Positions 25,667 to 34,209 of a stretch of DNA of 64,000 bases are shown piece after piece. The number at the start of each line of letters is the position of its first letter. Position 1 is the first letter of the stretch. The position numbers and the translations under genes were made by a program. Source of the DNA: Cytophagaceae bacterium ABcell3 (GTDB lineage: Bacteria; Bacteroidota; Bacteroidia; Cytophagales; Cytophagaceae); the NCBI GenBank assembly GCA_030913385.1, contig CP133159.1, forward strand, positions 1,944,584 to 2,008,583, given 5' to 3'. Below the pieces are notes generated by a model. That model worked only from the letters and a program-made list of their open reading frames with translations. It searched no databases and was not told the DNA's origin.

Positions 25667-26446
25667 GTGAAAAAAATTATCTTCATAACTTTTGCGTCTA
25701 TTGTTTTATTGTTGTCTGCGTTCACTCCAGTGGAAATAAAACAGTATAAAGTAAAAACTGTTGTCATTGACCCCGGTCATGGTGGAAAAGACCCAGGGTG
25801 TATCGGCAGCTTCTCTCGAGAGTCCGATGTGTCATTAAAAGTAGCATTGGAATTGGGGCGGATTATTCGGGAAAATATTCCAGATGTGAAGGTTGTGTAT
25901 ACAAGAGAGACCAATAAGTTCGTTGAGCTTCATGATAGAGCAGGTGTTGCTAATAAAAACAATGCAGATCTGTTTATTTCTATCCATTGTAACTCAGGGC
26001 CAAAACATGTAAAAGGTACCGAAACTTATACAATGGGGCTTCACTCGTCTGAAGGCAACCTTGAGGTGGCCAAAAGAGAGAATTCTGTTATATTGCAAGA
26101 ACGGGACTACAAAAAAAATTATGACGGCTTTGACCCGACTAGTCCAATGTCGCATATTTTGCTGGCTAATTACCAGCAGGCCCATATTGGCAATAGTTTG
26201 AAGTTTGCCGATAAAGTAGAGAACCAGTTTAAGGAAAGAGTAGGGAGGCCTAGCAGAGGGGTGAAACAGGCGGGACTACTGGTGTTATGGAAAACTACTA
26301 TGCCAGGTGCATTAATAGAAATAGGCTTTCTTTCTAATGCTGAAGATGAAAAATACCTTAACGATAAAACGAATCAGGTATATGTCGCCTCGGGTATATA
26401 TAGGGCCTTTAAAGAATATAAGGAAGAACTTGAATCAATGAACTAA
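25667..26446 (+). CDS. N-acetylmuramoyl-L-alanine amidase (Amidase_3)
   Basis: Cleaves the amide bond between N-acetylmuramic acid and the peptide stem during wall remodelling and cell separation. 259 residues with a signal peptide (IIFITFASIVLLLSAFTPV). The zinc amidase motifs are all there: DPGHGGKDPG (first His), ES in SRESDVSLKVALEL (Glu), FISIHCNSG (second His), and the catalytic Glu in GALIEIGFLSN. Start is GTG at 25667. It overlaps the MCE gene by one base (TAATG) and is divergent from lptD, so envelope synthesis and remodelling genes are grouped here. Confidence 0.93.
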   Translation: MKKIIFITFASIVLLLSAFTPVEIKQYKVKTVVIDPGHGGKDPGCIGSFSRESDVSLKVALELGRIIRENIPDVKVVYTRETNKFVELHDRAGVANKNNADLFISIHCNSGPKHVKGTETYTMGLHSSEGNLEVAKRENSVILQERDYKKNYDGFDPTSPMSHILLANYQQAHIGNSLKFADKVENQFKERVGRPSRGVKQAGLLVLWKTTMPGALIEIGFLSNAEDEKYLNDKTNQVYVASGIYRAFKEYKEELESMN

Positions 26447-27462
26447 TGTCTAAAGAATTTAAAGTAGGTTTACTGGCTCTGACTGCTGGTGTGATTTTAT
26501 ATATCGGGTTTAACTTTTTGAAAGGAATGGATTTCCTTTCGCCGACCAACAAGTTTCATGTGGTTTATGATAACATAGATGGACTGACGGCTTCTAACCC
26601 GGTTCTTATCAATGGGTTTAATGTAGGAAGGGTAAACAACATAAAGTTTCAGCCAGCAAGTAACGATTTGCTAGTAACATTAGATGTTGATAAGAATATA
26701 CCGCTTACCGATTCTACCTATGCTAGGCTTACCAGTTCTGACATCTTGGGTGGCAAAAGCATTGAGCTGTTTATTAATAATGGAACTAGGGTATTGAAAA
26801 ATGGTGACACACTGATTGCTCAAAAAGATCATAATATTACTCAGCAACTTAGCGAAAAGGCTATGCCTCTTTTGAGCAATATCGACTCCACGATCATAAA
26901 AGTCAATCAAATGTTTGGGCGGGATATGGAGAACTCTATTCAAGGTACAATGGGCAGTATCCAAAATGCTTCCAAGGACTTAGAAGAGATCCTATCCAAC
27001 AATAAATATAAGATCAATAGCATTTCGACCAATCTGGCTAATCTTACAAACTCATTAAAAGAAACCGAAAGATCTATCAAGCCTGTAATATCTAAACTTA
27101 ATGCCATTGCTGATTCCCTGGATGATGCAGATATTAAAAGAGTGGTGGATAATGCTAACCAATCTTTGAGTAACCTTGAGCAAATTACAGCTAAAATTGA
27201 TCGTGGTGAAGGTAATTTGGGTAAACTGGTGCATGACTCTACTTTATACAATAACCTTAGCAGTTCATTGTATGACCTGGATAATCTGCTTATAGATTTT
27301 CAGGAGAATCCTAAAAGGTATGTTAATTTTTCTTTAATTTCTATCGGCAGTGGCGACAGAAAGAGAAAGAAAGAGCAAGAAAAGGCTGCGAAGGAAAACA
27401 AAGATGTTGACGCCGATATCAAAGAAGTAGGTAAAGGCAATAAAGTTCAGACAGGCCAATAG
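26446..27462 (+). CDS. MCE (MlaD-type) domain protein
   Basis: 338 residues. One N-terminal membrane anchor (LLALTAGVILYIGFNFLKG) is followed by an MCE domain (FHVVYDNIDGLTASNPVLINGFNVGRVNNI ... LGGKSIELF) and a long helical region to about 290 with heptad-like spacing, ending in a charged Lys/Glu tail. MCE proteins form rings carrying lipids between membranes (Mla-type transport). The permease and ATPase genes are not nearby in this window. Its start codon overlaps the amidase stop by one base. Confidence 0.9.
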   Translation: MSKEFKVGLLALTAGVILYIGFNFLKGMDFLSPTNKFHVVYDNIDGLTASNPVLINGFNVGRVNNIKFQPASNDLLVTLDVDKNIPLTDSTYARLTSSDILGGKSIELFINNGTRVLKNGDTLIAQKDHNITQQLSEKAMPLLSNIDSTIIKVNQMFGRDMENSIQGTMGSIQNASKDLEEILSNNKYKINSISTNLANLTNSLKETERSIKPVISKLNAIADSLDDADIKRVVDNANQSLSNLEQITAKIDRGEGNLGKLVHDSTLYNNLSSSLYDLDNLLIDFQENPKRYVNFSLISIGSGDRKRKKEQEKAAKENKDVDADIKEVGKGNKVQTGQ

Positions 27463-27573
27463 ATTTATTAGATTTAATTGTTTTTCCTTGCTTGTCTCTT
27501 AAAAGCATTTTAAGTTTAGTTCTTGAAATCTATTAGGTTTTGCAAATCTTATCTATTTAGGTTTTTTTATGTT

Positions 27574-27594
27574 TATGGTTATAGTATAGCCATA
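27574..27594. promoter_or_regulatory. 21-bp near-palindrome upstream of marR, candidate operator
   Basis: Half-sites TATGGTTATA and TATAGCCATA are arranged around a central G; nine of ten pairs are complementary. It lies 30 bases before the marR start codon, a position expected for autorepression. Confidence 0.5.
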
Positions 27595-27623
27595 ATACCT
27601 GTGTGACGGTTATTTGATTATAT

Positions 27624-28073
27624 ATGGAACTTGAGAAAGAAATCAATCAATCTAAATTTCAAAGCCAGTATCAAAAGCTTGGAATAAATATTATTTATAC
27701 AGCCAGTTGGCTTCGCAATTTTACCCTTCAAAGGCTGAAGCCTTATAATATTTCGCCGGAACAATTTAACATCTTACGAATTTTGCGTGGAAGGTATCCT
27801 AAACCAAGTACTATTATGTTACTTACCGAAAGGATGCTTGATAAATCCTCCAATGCTTCAAGAATTGTAGAAAAGCTTAGGCAAAAAGGTTATGTGGAAC
27901 GTAAAGAATGTTCTAAAGATAGGAGGCAGGTGGATATATTGATTACTGACGCTGGAAGGGAGGTCTTGGCAAAACTGGACGAAAGCGAAGATGATTGGTA
28001 CCAAATTATGGGCGGCCTTACTGAAGAGGAAGCAAAGCTTGTAAATAACTTGTTGGATAAATTAAGAGGGTAA
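27624..28073 (+). CDS. MarR-family transcriptional regulator
   Basis: 149 residues with the winged-helix layout of MarR: N-terminal dimer helix (NIIYTASWLRNFTLQRLKPYNIS), recognition region (TIMLLTERMLDKSSNASRIVEKLRQKGYVER), wing with KDRRQVDILITDAG, and C-terminal dimer helix (EEEAKLVNNLLDKLRG). The DKSSNASRIVEKL stretch is typical of Bacteroidota homologues found with yceI and pirin genes. The only Cys (ECSKDRR) lies in the wing, so OhrR-type N-terminal Cys sensing is not expected. The pirin gene follows 125 bp downstream. Confidence 0.92.
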   Translation: MELEKEINQSKFQSQYQKLGINIIYTASWLRNFTLQRLKPYNISPEQFNILRILRGRYPKPSTIMLLTERMLDKSSNASRIVEKLRQKGYVERKECSKDRRQVDILITDAGREVLAKLDESEDDWYQIMGGLTEEEAKLVNNLLDKLRG

Positions 28074-28094
28074 AATATTTTTTTGCTTAAAACT

Positions 28095-28106
28095 ATGTAT
28101 GTACAT
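28095..28106. promoter_or_regulatory. Palindrome upstream of pirin, candidate MarR operator
   Basis: ATGTA-TG-TACAT is a palindrome with a two-base centre. Ten bases (TGTATGTACA) match the palindrome upstream of yceI except at one position, and both are followed by ATTGT. Confidence 0.45.
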
Positions 28107-28198
28107 TAATTGTTTGGATGTTTATGTTAGCCAATTTAATAAACATTTGCCCCTTATTTGTTCTATTTATGTTTACAACTATTTCAGACCAAACGAAT

Positions 28199-28909
28199 AT
28201 GGATAAAGTTATTCACAGATCCGGAGAAAGAGGATATGCAGACCATGGTTGGTTAAAATCTTATCACTCATTTTCTTTTGCAGGATATTATGACCCAGAA
28301 AAGGTAAACTTTGGTGCCTTACGGGTACTTAATGATGACTCAGTGGCACCAGGAAAAGGCTTTGGAATGCACCCTCATGAAAATATGGAGATTATTAGCA
28401 TTCCTTTGTCTGGAGAGTTGGAACATAAAGATAATATGGGCAATGCTACAGTAATTCGGACTGGAGATGTCCAAATTATGTCTGCTGGCACGGGTGTTAA
28501 GCACAGTGAATTTAACCATTCGAAATCAGAACCTGTAAAGTTTTTTCAAATATGGGTATTCCCCAAAGAAAAGAACATACAACCTCGGTATGACCAAAGG
28601 ACCTTTGACATTGCAGGTAGGATCAATCAGTGGCAACTGGTAGTTGCGCCAGGGCCATCGGAGCAAACAGTTACGATCAACCAAGATGCTTGGTTTTCTT
28701 TAGGAAACCCTCAAAAAGGAACGGCGCTGGATTACAAATTAAATAAGCCTGGCAATGGAGTTTATTTATTTGTCATTGAAGGATCGGTGGAAGTAACTGG
28801 TGAAACACTTCAAAGGAGGGACGCTATCGGCTTAGATAACCTTAGTGAGGTAAAAGTTAACGCCACAAGTGACAGTCAATTATTGTTGATGGAAATACCA
28901 ATGAAGTAA
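28199..28909 (+). CDS. Pirin-family bicupin
   Basis: 236 residues from the ATG at 28199 (MDKVIHRSGERGYADHGWLK), which is the conserved pirin start; the frame is open 27 codons further but that part is hydrophobic, unlike pirins. The N-terminal cupin keeps the metal ligands: GMHPHENMEIIS, and later the HSEFNHS stretch after SAGTGVK. The C-terminal cupin ends SQLLLMEIP. Bacterial pirins such as YhaK and YhhW bind iron, and some have quercetinase activity. It follows a MarR gene, so redox- or quinone-linked control is likely by analogy. Confidence 0.9.
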   Translation: MDKVIHRSGERGYADHGWLKSYHSFSFAGYYDPEKVNFGALRVLNDDSVAPGKGFGMHPHENMEIISIPLSGELEHKDNMGNATVIRTGDVQIMSAGTGVKHSEFNHSKSEPVKFFQIWVFPKEKNIQPRYDQRTFDIAGRINQWQLVVAPGPSEQTVTINQDAWFSLGNPQKGTALDYKLNKPGNGVYLFVIEGSVEVTGETLQRRDAIGLDNLSEVKVNATSDSQLLLMEIPMK

Positions 28910-29011
28910 TGATTTTATTGGATGTAAATAGGAGATTGTTGTATGTGAACAGTTAAATATAAGTTCTTTTTCTATCAATTGAAGTTTTTATTTTTTCACC
29001 CTTTGTTTTTT

Positions 29012-29046
29012 AAAAAAGCCCCTGACGAATCGTTTTGGGCTTTTTT
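29012..29046 (+). terminator. Intrinsic terminator after pirin
   Basis: AAAAAAGCCC pairs with GGGCTTTTTT around a 15-base loop. It separates the marR-pirin unit from the carboxylase gene. Confidence 0.85.
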
Positions 29047-29053
29047 ATTTTTG
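29046..29053 (+). promoter_or_regulatory. Candidate -7 box upstream of the acyl-CoA carboxylase gene
   Basis: TATTTTTG matches TAnnTTTG and directly follows the preceding terminator. It lies 84 bases before the chosen ATG at 29137. Confidence 0.35.
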
Positions 29054-29136
29054 GTCAGAACTTAAGGTATAATATTTCAGTATATTCTTCTAAGATTATT
29101 GATCTATTTCTTAATTTAGAAGCAAAGTTCAGAGGT

Positions 29137-30765
29137 ATGAGCATCGAATTTGATAAAAACGAAGATCATAATAAGCAAGAAGTTTGGCGATTGAAAACCA
29201 AACTTGAAAAAGTAAAGTTGGGAGGCGGGGAAAAGAAAATCCAGAGCCAACACGATAAAGGCAAGCTGACCGCTCGTGAGCGAGTTGAAAAGCTCATTGA
29301 CAAAGACAGTTGGTTTATGGAAATCTGTGCCTTTGCAGGAGAAGGGATGTATGAAGAATACGGCGGCTGCCCTTCAGGAGGGGTTGTGGCAGGTATAGGT
29401 TATGTAAGTGGGAGGCAGTGCGTTATTGTAGCCAATGATGCCACTGTGAAAGCAGGTGCATGGTTTCCTATTACTGCTAAGAAAAATCTACGTGCCCAAG
29501 AAATTTCTATTGAAAACAGATTGCCGATCATTTACTTGGTAGACAGTGCTGGTGTTTTTCTGCCATTGCAAGAGGAAGTTTTCCCTGACAAAGAGCATTT
29601 CGGGCGCATGTTCCGCAACAATGCCCAAATGTCTGCTATGGGAATAGTTCAGATCGCTGCAATTATGGGGAGCTGTGTGGCTGGTGGCGCTTATTTGCCC
29701 ATTATGTCTGACGAGGCTATGATTGTGGAAGGAACAGGAAGTATTTATTTGGCAGGGCCATATTTGGTAAAAGCTGCCATTGGAGAGGACGTAGACAATG
29801 AAACCTTAGGCGGGGCATCAACACATTGTGAGATATCGGGCGTTACCGACAATAAATTTCCAGACGATGAAAGCTGCCTGGAATATATCAGGCGCCTTAT
29901 GTCTCGGGTAGGCGCGGCCATAAAAGCTGGTTATGATCGGATAGCTCCTCAGCCGCCAGCATTAGAGCCAAAAGATATTTATGGAATTTTACCTTCAGAT
30001 AGGGTAAAGCCTTATGATATGAAGGAAATTATTTTAAGACTGGTAGATAATTCTGAAATCGACGAATATAAAGCCCTGTATGGGCAAACCTTAATTTGCT
30101 GTTATGCCCGTATAGATGGCTGGGCGGTTGGGATCGTGGCCAACCAGCGTAAAATTGTAAAAAGCAAAAAGGACGAAATGCAAATGGGCGGGGTTATTTA
30201 TTCTGACTCTGCAGATAAGGCTGCCCGCTTTATAATGAACTGTAACCAAAAGAAAATTCCCCTTGTTTTTCTGCAGGATGTAACGGGCTTTATGGTAGGT
30301 AGTCGGTCTGAACATGGTGGGATTATTAAAGACGGCGCAAAAATGGTCAATGCCATGGCCAACTCTGTGGTTCCAAAATTTACTTTTATTATTGGAAATT
30401 CTTACGGTGCTGGTAATTATGCCATGTGCGGAAAAGCGTACGATCCACGGCTTATTTTTGCTTGGCCATCTGCCCAATTGGCTGTTATGAGTGGCGCCGC
30501 AGCGGCTAAAACACTTTTGCAGATTAAAATTGCTTCATTAAAAGCAAAAGGGGAAAAAGTTACCCCTGAAGATGAGAAAAAATTGCAAGAAGAGGTAACA
30601 ACCAAGTACAATGAACAGTTATCTCCTTACTATGCAGCATCAAGGTTGTGGATAGATGGTATTATTGATCCATTAGAAACAAGAAGGGTTATATCAGTGG
30701 GGATAGAGGCTGCCAACAATGCACCTCCGGAAAAACCTTTTAATGTAGGTGTGATTCAGACTTAA
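29137..30765 (+). CDS. Acyl-CoA carboxylase beta subunit (methylcrotonyl-CoA carboxylase-like)
   Basis: Carboxyltransferase half of a biotin-dependent acyl-CoA carboxylase. 542 residues from MSIEFDKNE; an in-frame extension from 29035 overlaps the promoter region and is not used. The crotonase-like fold shows both oxyanion-hole regions: GSCVAGGAYLPIMSDE and GNSYGAGNYAMCGKAYDPR. The stretch LPLQEEVFPDKEHFGRMFRN and GGASTHCEISGV favour the methylcrotonyl-type over propionyl-CoA carboxylase. The biotin carboxylase/BCCP subunit is not in the window, so the substrate is inferred. A SirB1-like gene follows 23 bp downstream. Confidence 0.9.
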   Translation: MSIEFDKNEDHNKQEVWRLKTKLEKVKLGGGEKKIQSQHDKGKLTARERVEKLIDKDSWFMEICAFAGEGMYEEYGGCPSGGVVAGIGYVSGRQCVIVANDATVKAGAWFPITAKKNLRAQEISIENRLPIIYLVDSAGVFLPLQEEVFPDKEHFGRMFRNNAQMSAMGIVQIAAIMGSCVAGGAYLPIMSDEAMIVEGTGSIYLAGPYLVKAAIGEDVDNETLGGASTHCEISGVTDNKFPDDESCLEYIRRLMSRVGAAIKAGYDRIAPQPPALEPKDIYGILPSDRVKPYDMKEIILRLVDNSEIDEYKALYGQTLICCYARIDGWAVGIVANQRKIVKSKKDEMQMGGVIYSDSADKAARFIMNCNQKKIPLVFLQDVTGFMVGSRSEHGGIIKDGAKMVNAMANSVVPKFTFIIGNSYGAGNYAMCGKAYDPRLIFAWPSAQLAVMSGAAAAKTLLQIKIASLKAKGEKVTPEDEKKLQEEVTTKYNEQLSPYYAASRLWIDGIIDPLETRRVISVGIEAANNAPPEKPFNVGVIQT

Positions 30766-30788
30766 TTTTTAATTGTTTAATTTTGTGA

Positions 30789-31640
30789 ATGGACAATAAT
30801 AAAATAAAAGCGCTAATTTCATTGCTTGATGACGAGGACACAGAAGTAGTCTCTCAGGTAGAGAGGGAGATAATTTCTTTAGGTGAAGGGATTATTCCTT
30901 TTCTTGAAAGTGAATGGGAAAAAAACTTCAATCCTGTAGTACAAAGGAGGATTGAGGAACTTATCCATACCGTTCATTTTGACCTTCTGCGAGAAAGGCT
31001 ACATGTCTGGAAAGAACAAGGTGCAAAAGATTTGTTAGAAGGCATGTGGTTGGTTGCTACTTATCAGTATCCCGACCTAGAGCTTGAAAAAATACGGAAA
31101 GACTTGGAGCAGATTTATTATGAGGCATGGTTGGAGATGAAAAACGATATCCAACCTTTTGAGCAAGTTAGGATTATAAATGGAGTTTTATTTAATAAAC
31201 TTAAATTTAGTGCCAATACCAAGAACTTTCACTCGCCGTCTAACTCCATGATTAATGTGGTGTTGGAAAGCAAAAAAGGGAATCCCATTTCTCTTTGTGT
31301 GATATATATGTTGGTGGCGCAAAAGCTGAAACTTCCTGTTTATGGAGTAAACTTGCCAAATCTATTTATACTGACTTATAAAACCGCAGACACACAATTT
31401 TACATTAATGTATTTAACAAAGGGTTAATATTTTCAAAAGGTGATATAGATAACTATATTTCTCATTTGAACTTGACACCCATGGATATTTTTTACGAGC
31501 CTTGCTCAAATGTAGATATTGTCAAAAGGGTATTGCGAAACCTGAAGGTCTCTTTTGAAAAAGTTGGAGACACTTCAAAAATAGAGGAAGTACAGTTGTT
31601 ATTGGCAACCATAGCCGATGAAAACGAGAATATCGACTAA
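30789..31640 (+). CDS. SirB1/transglutaminase-like family protein
   Basis: 283 residues. The N-terminal half is helical (HEAT-like, SLLDDEDTEVVSQVEREIISLG) and the C-terminal half carries the SirB1 transglutaminase-like core: FHSPSNSMINVVLESKKGNPISLCVIYMLVAQKL, then LPVYGVNLPNLFIL. In most relatives the last motif reads LPxHFIL; here the His position is Leu. The family's activity is unknown; a role in protein degradation or cell-cycle control has been suggested for relatives. It follows the carboxylase gene closely and is probably cotranscribed. Confidence 0.85.
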   Translation: MDNNKIKALISLLDDEDTEVVSQVEREIISLGEGIIPFLESEWEKNFNPVVQRRIEELIHTVHFDLLRERLHVWKEQGAKDLLEGMWLVATYQYPDLELEKIRKDLEQIYYEAWLEMKNDIQPFEQVRIINGVLFNKLKFSANTKNFHSPSNSMINVVLESKKGNPISLCVIYMLVAQKLKLPVYGVNLPNLFILTYKTADTQFYINVFNKGLIFSKGDIDNYISHLNLTPMDIFYEPCSNVDIVKRVLRNLKVSFEKVGDTSKIEEVQLLLATIADENENID

Positions 31641-31734
31641 GTCTGTTTACTTTTTACTTTGCAAGTGTATAGAATTCTTGGATGGTGCTATGGTAGAAAA
31701 ACTCGCTGAAATTGATGATGCGCCAATAGGTGCC

Positions 31735-32343
31735 TTAGAGTTTTTTTACGATACACCCAACTGCTTTTTTATCAGAAATTTTTACCACTTTGTTGTTTAC
31801 CAGACAGTTTAATGCATCTCTTAAAAAGTGCTGGCTTGCTTGTGTGGCTACTTGTGGGTTGTTGTCTATGGCACCTTTGTAAAACAAGATAAGGTTGTCG
31901 TTGATGTTTTTCATGACAAAAACCTCTGGCGTTTTTGTTGCCCCAAATTGGTTGCAAACTTTTTGATCGCTATCAATTAGATAGGGGATAGGGTACTCTT
32001 TTTCTTGTGCCCACTGAGCCATTAAGTTAGGGGCGTCTTCATTACTTACTGAGGGATCATTAGGGTTTATAAGTAAAAACTGAATGTCTTTGTCGTTAAA
32101 CTCATTAGCAAGTTTTAAAATTCTCTCTTCGTAAATTTTATTGTAAGGGCAACTATGGCTGGTGAATATAATAACTATGCCTTTTTTGTCACTAAAATCA
32201 AAAAGGCTTACATGTGTATTGTCAATACTGTTCAGCAGTGTGAAATTATGAACCTTGTCTCCTGGTTTATAATCCGGCTGATCTGACTTGAAGGCACTTA
32301 AAATGATAAGTACAGGCGCTAGTATAAGTAATATACTTCTCAT
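31735..32343 (-). CDS. Secreted redoxin (AhpC/TSA-like) with a single active-site Cys
   Basis: 202 residues. A signal peptide or anchor (MRSILLILAPVLIILSAFKS) leads to a peroxiredoxin/redoxin fold: VHNFTLLNSIDNTHVSLFDF, VIIFTSHSCPYNKIYEERI, ending in VATQASQHFLRDALNCLV. The first Cys of the CxxC site is present (SCPYN) but the second is Asn, so a peroxiredoxin-like or thioltransferase role is more likely than disulfide exchange by CxxC. The C-terminal ALNCLVNNKVV segment is shared by the Bacteroidota redoxin group. It converges on the SirB1-like gene. Confidence 0.82.
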   Translation of the reverse strand: MRSILLILAPVLIILSAFKSDQPDYKPGDKVHNFTLLNSIDNTHVSLFDFSDKKGIVIIFTSHSCPYNKIYEERILKLANEFNDKDIQFLLINPNDPSVSNEDAPNLMAQWAQEKEYPIPYLIDSDQKVCNQFGATKTPEVFVMKNINDNLILFYKGAIDNNPQVATQASQHFLRDALNCLVNNKVVKISDKKAVGCIVKKL

Positions 32344-32537
32344 AATCTGGATTATATTTTTATAAAGATACTAAAAATAGTATTTATTTAAAGTGCCTTT
32401 GGGAATATGTACGTTATTCTTATTGCCAACGTTTTACCTTTAAGTAGTTTCTTGCCTTGTAAAAGTATTGCAATTAATTCACTGCTATTTTCCAAGATTT
32501 AATAATTTCTTTAAATTTAGGCAAGCAAAGGAAAACA

Positions 32538-33455
32538 ATGGGTGCAATTACCGTAAAAAAATCAGCAACATATTCTGGGCATCGCGACTGTGTATACACC
32601 TTGGAAAAAGATTGTGAAAGCCGTTTTTTCTCAGGGGCGGGAGACGGTATGGTGGTAAATTGGGATTTAAATGAACCTGATAAAGGTACTTTGATAGCCA
32701 AAGTTAAAAATTCGGTATATAGCCTCCACTTTAGTCCAGAAAAGAAATACCTTTATATCGGTCACAATTTTGAGGGCATTCATATGGTAGACCCTCATTC
32801 TAAAGCGGAGGTGCAGTCCGCCTCTATTACTAAAGCTGCTATTTTTGATATAAAATCTTACCAAGATTGGCTTTTTGTAGGTACTGGAGATGGTTTTTTG
32901 ATTATTTTGTCTCTTGAAGACTTATCAACCATAGCAAAGTTTAAAGTTTCTGACAAAAGTTTGAGAACCTTTGCTGTCGACCCTTTGGGAAGGTTTCTGG
33001 CAGCAGGTTTTAGTGATAATAGCTTTAGGGTGTTTGACCTTCAGGATAATTTTAAGAAGGTATATGAGGTGACAGCACATGAAAACTCCATCTTTACTTT
33101 GCGGTTTTCTCCAGATGGGAAATTTTTGCTTAGTGGCAGCAGGGATGCCCATCTGAAAGTATGGTCGTGTGAACAAAATTTCAAACTGCATAGTTCTATT
33201 GTTGCTCACATGTATGCTATTAATAGTATAGACTATAACAGCAATGGGAATCTTTTTGCTACATGTAGTATGGATAAGTCTATAAAAATATGGGATGCCG
33301 AAAGGTTTGCCCTACTTAAAGTAATTGACAAAGCCAGACATGCCGGGCACGGTACCTCAGTAAATAAACTATATTGGTCTTCTTATAACAACCAATTGGT
33401 TTCGTGCAGTGATGACCGTTCTATATCTGTTTGGGATTTAAAAGAAAGTATATAA
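32538..33455 (+). CDS. WD40-repeat protein
   Basis: 305 residues forming a seven-bladed WD40 propeller; blades end in variants of WD (VVNWDLNEP, FRVFDLQ, LKVWSCEQ, IKIWDAERF, ISVWDLKE), and several begin with GH-like dipeptides (SGHRDCVYTLE, TAHENSIFTLRF, VAHMYAINSIDY). No signal peptide, so it is cytosolic. It is probably a protein-interaction scaffold. Its stop codon overlaps the start of the DivIVA-domain gene by one base, so it likely serves the same process, possibly growth or division; this is inferred from context. Confidence 0.9.
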   Translation: MGAITVKKSATYSGHRDCVYTLEKDCESRFFSGAGDGMVVNWDLNEPDKGTLIAKVKNSVYSLHFSPEKKYLYIGHNFEGIHMVDPHSKAEVQSASITKAAIFDIKSYQDWLFVGTGDGFLIILSLEDLSTIAKFKVSDKSLRTFAVDPLGRFLAAGFSDNSFRVFDLQDNFKKVYEVTAHENSIFTLRFSPDGKFLLSGSRDAHLKVWSCEQNFKLHSSIVAHMYAINSIDYNSNGNLFATCSMDKSIKIWDAERFALLKVIDKARHAGHGTSVNKLYWSSYNNQLVSCSDDRSISVWDLKESI

Positions 33456-34207
33456 TGAAGATAACTCCTATTGAAATTAGGCAGAAAGAGTTTGAAAAAG
33501 CTTTTAGAGGGTATGAAAAAGATGAAGTAGATGCTTTTTTAACTTCCCTATCCCAGGAATGGGAAAAGATGATTGATGAAAACAAAGAGCTGAAAAGACG
33601 CTTGGAGTCATCTGAAAAGGAGGTTGGTAAGCTTAGAGAAGTAGAGCATAGCTTGTATAAAGCATTGAAAACCGCCGAAGATACTGGTTCTAACATGATA
33701 GAACAAGCCAATAAGAGTGCTGAACTTCACCTGAGAGAGGCTCATCTTAAAGCGGAAGCTATTCTAAATGACGCAAAATCACGTGCCAGAAACCTTTTGG
33801 AAGATGCTGAGGATAAAGCACGGGATATTATTGAGCAGCTTCAGGATGAGATCAACATGGTCGAACGGGATTATAGCTTTCTTGAAAATCAAAGAGATAA
33901 TTTTTTGGGTGAAATGAAAAGCTTAGCCAATGACCTTCTGGAGAAGATTTCAAGAAACCAAGGACGGGGTAGCCGGCAGGATGTGCTCAATAAGTTTCGT
34001 GAATTAAAAAACATGAACATTGAGCGGAAGCTACAATTAAGCTCTGATATGGATCATTCTGCTCATGAAGTTGAGCAGGAGTCAAAATTAGACAAGGAGA
34101 ATAAGCCTAAGGCTGAACCTCAACAAAAGACTTCTCCTGTTCAGGAGAATAAAAGCAAACCAGGCAGCGCTTCTGATGAACAAGGATCGTTTTTTGATAA
34201 GTTGTAG
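33455..34207 (+). CDS. DivIVA-domain coiled-coil protein
   Basis: 250 residues starting MKITPIEIRQKEFEKAFRGY; an in-frame upstream start at 33431 lies inside the WD40 gene and is rejected. The first 60 residues are a DivIVA domain (GYEKDEVDAFLTSLSQEW), and 40-190 is a long coiled coil rich in Glu, Lys and Arg. The C-terminal 45 residues are a disordered Lys/Pro/Gln tail. DivIVA-like proteins sense curved membrane and recruit wall or division proteins in Gram-positives; the role in Bacteroidota is not established. folB begins 3 bp after the stop. Confidence 0.9.
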   Translation: MKITPIEIRQKEFEKAFRGYEKDEVDAFLTSLSQEWEKMIDENKELKRRLESSEKEVGKLREVEHSLYKALKTAEDTGSNMIEQANKSAELHLREAHLKAEAILNDAKSRARNLLEDAEDKARDIIEQLQDEINMVERDYSFLENQRDNFLGEMKSLANDLLEKISRNQGRGSRQDVLNKFRELKNMNIERKLQLSSDMDHSAHEVEQESKLDKENKPKAEPQQKTSPVQENKSKPGSASDEQGSFFDKL

Positions 34208-34209
34208 TT

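Noticed and set aside
31618-31812. 64-codon frame between the SirB1-like and redoxin genes
   Set aside because: It overlaps the ends of both supported genes and shows no family pattern.
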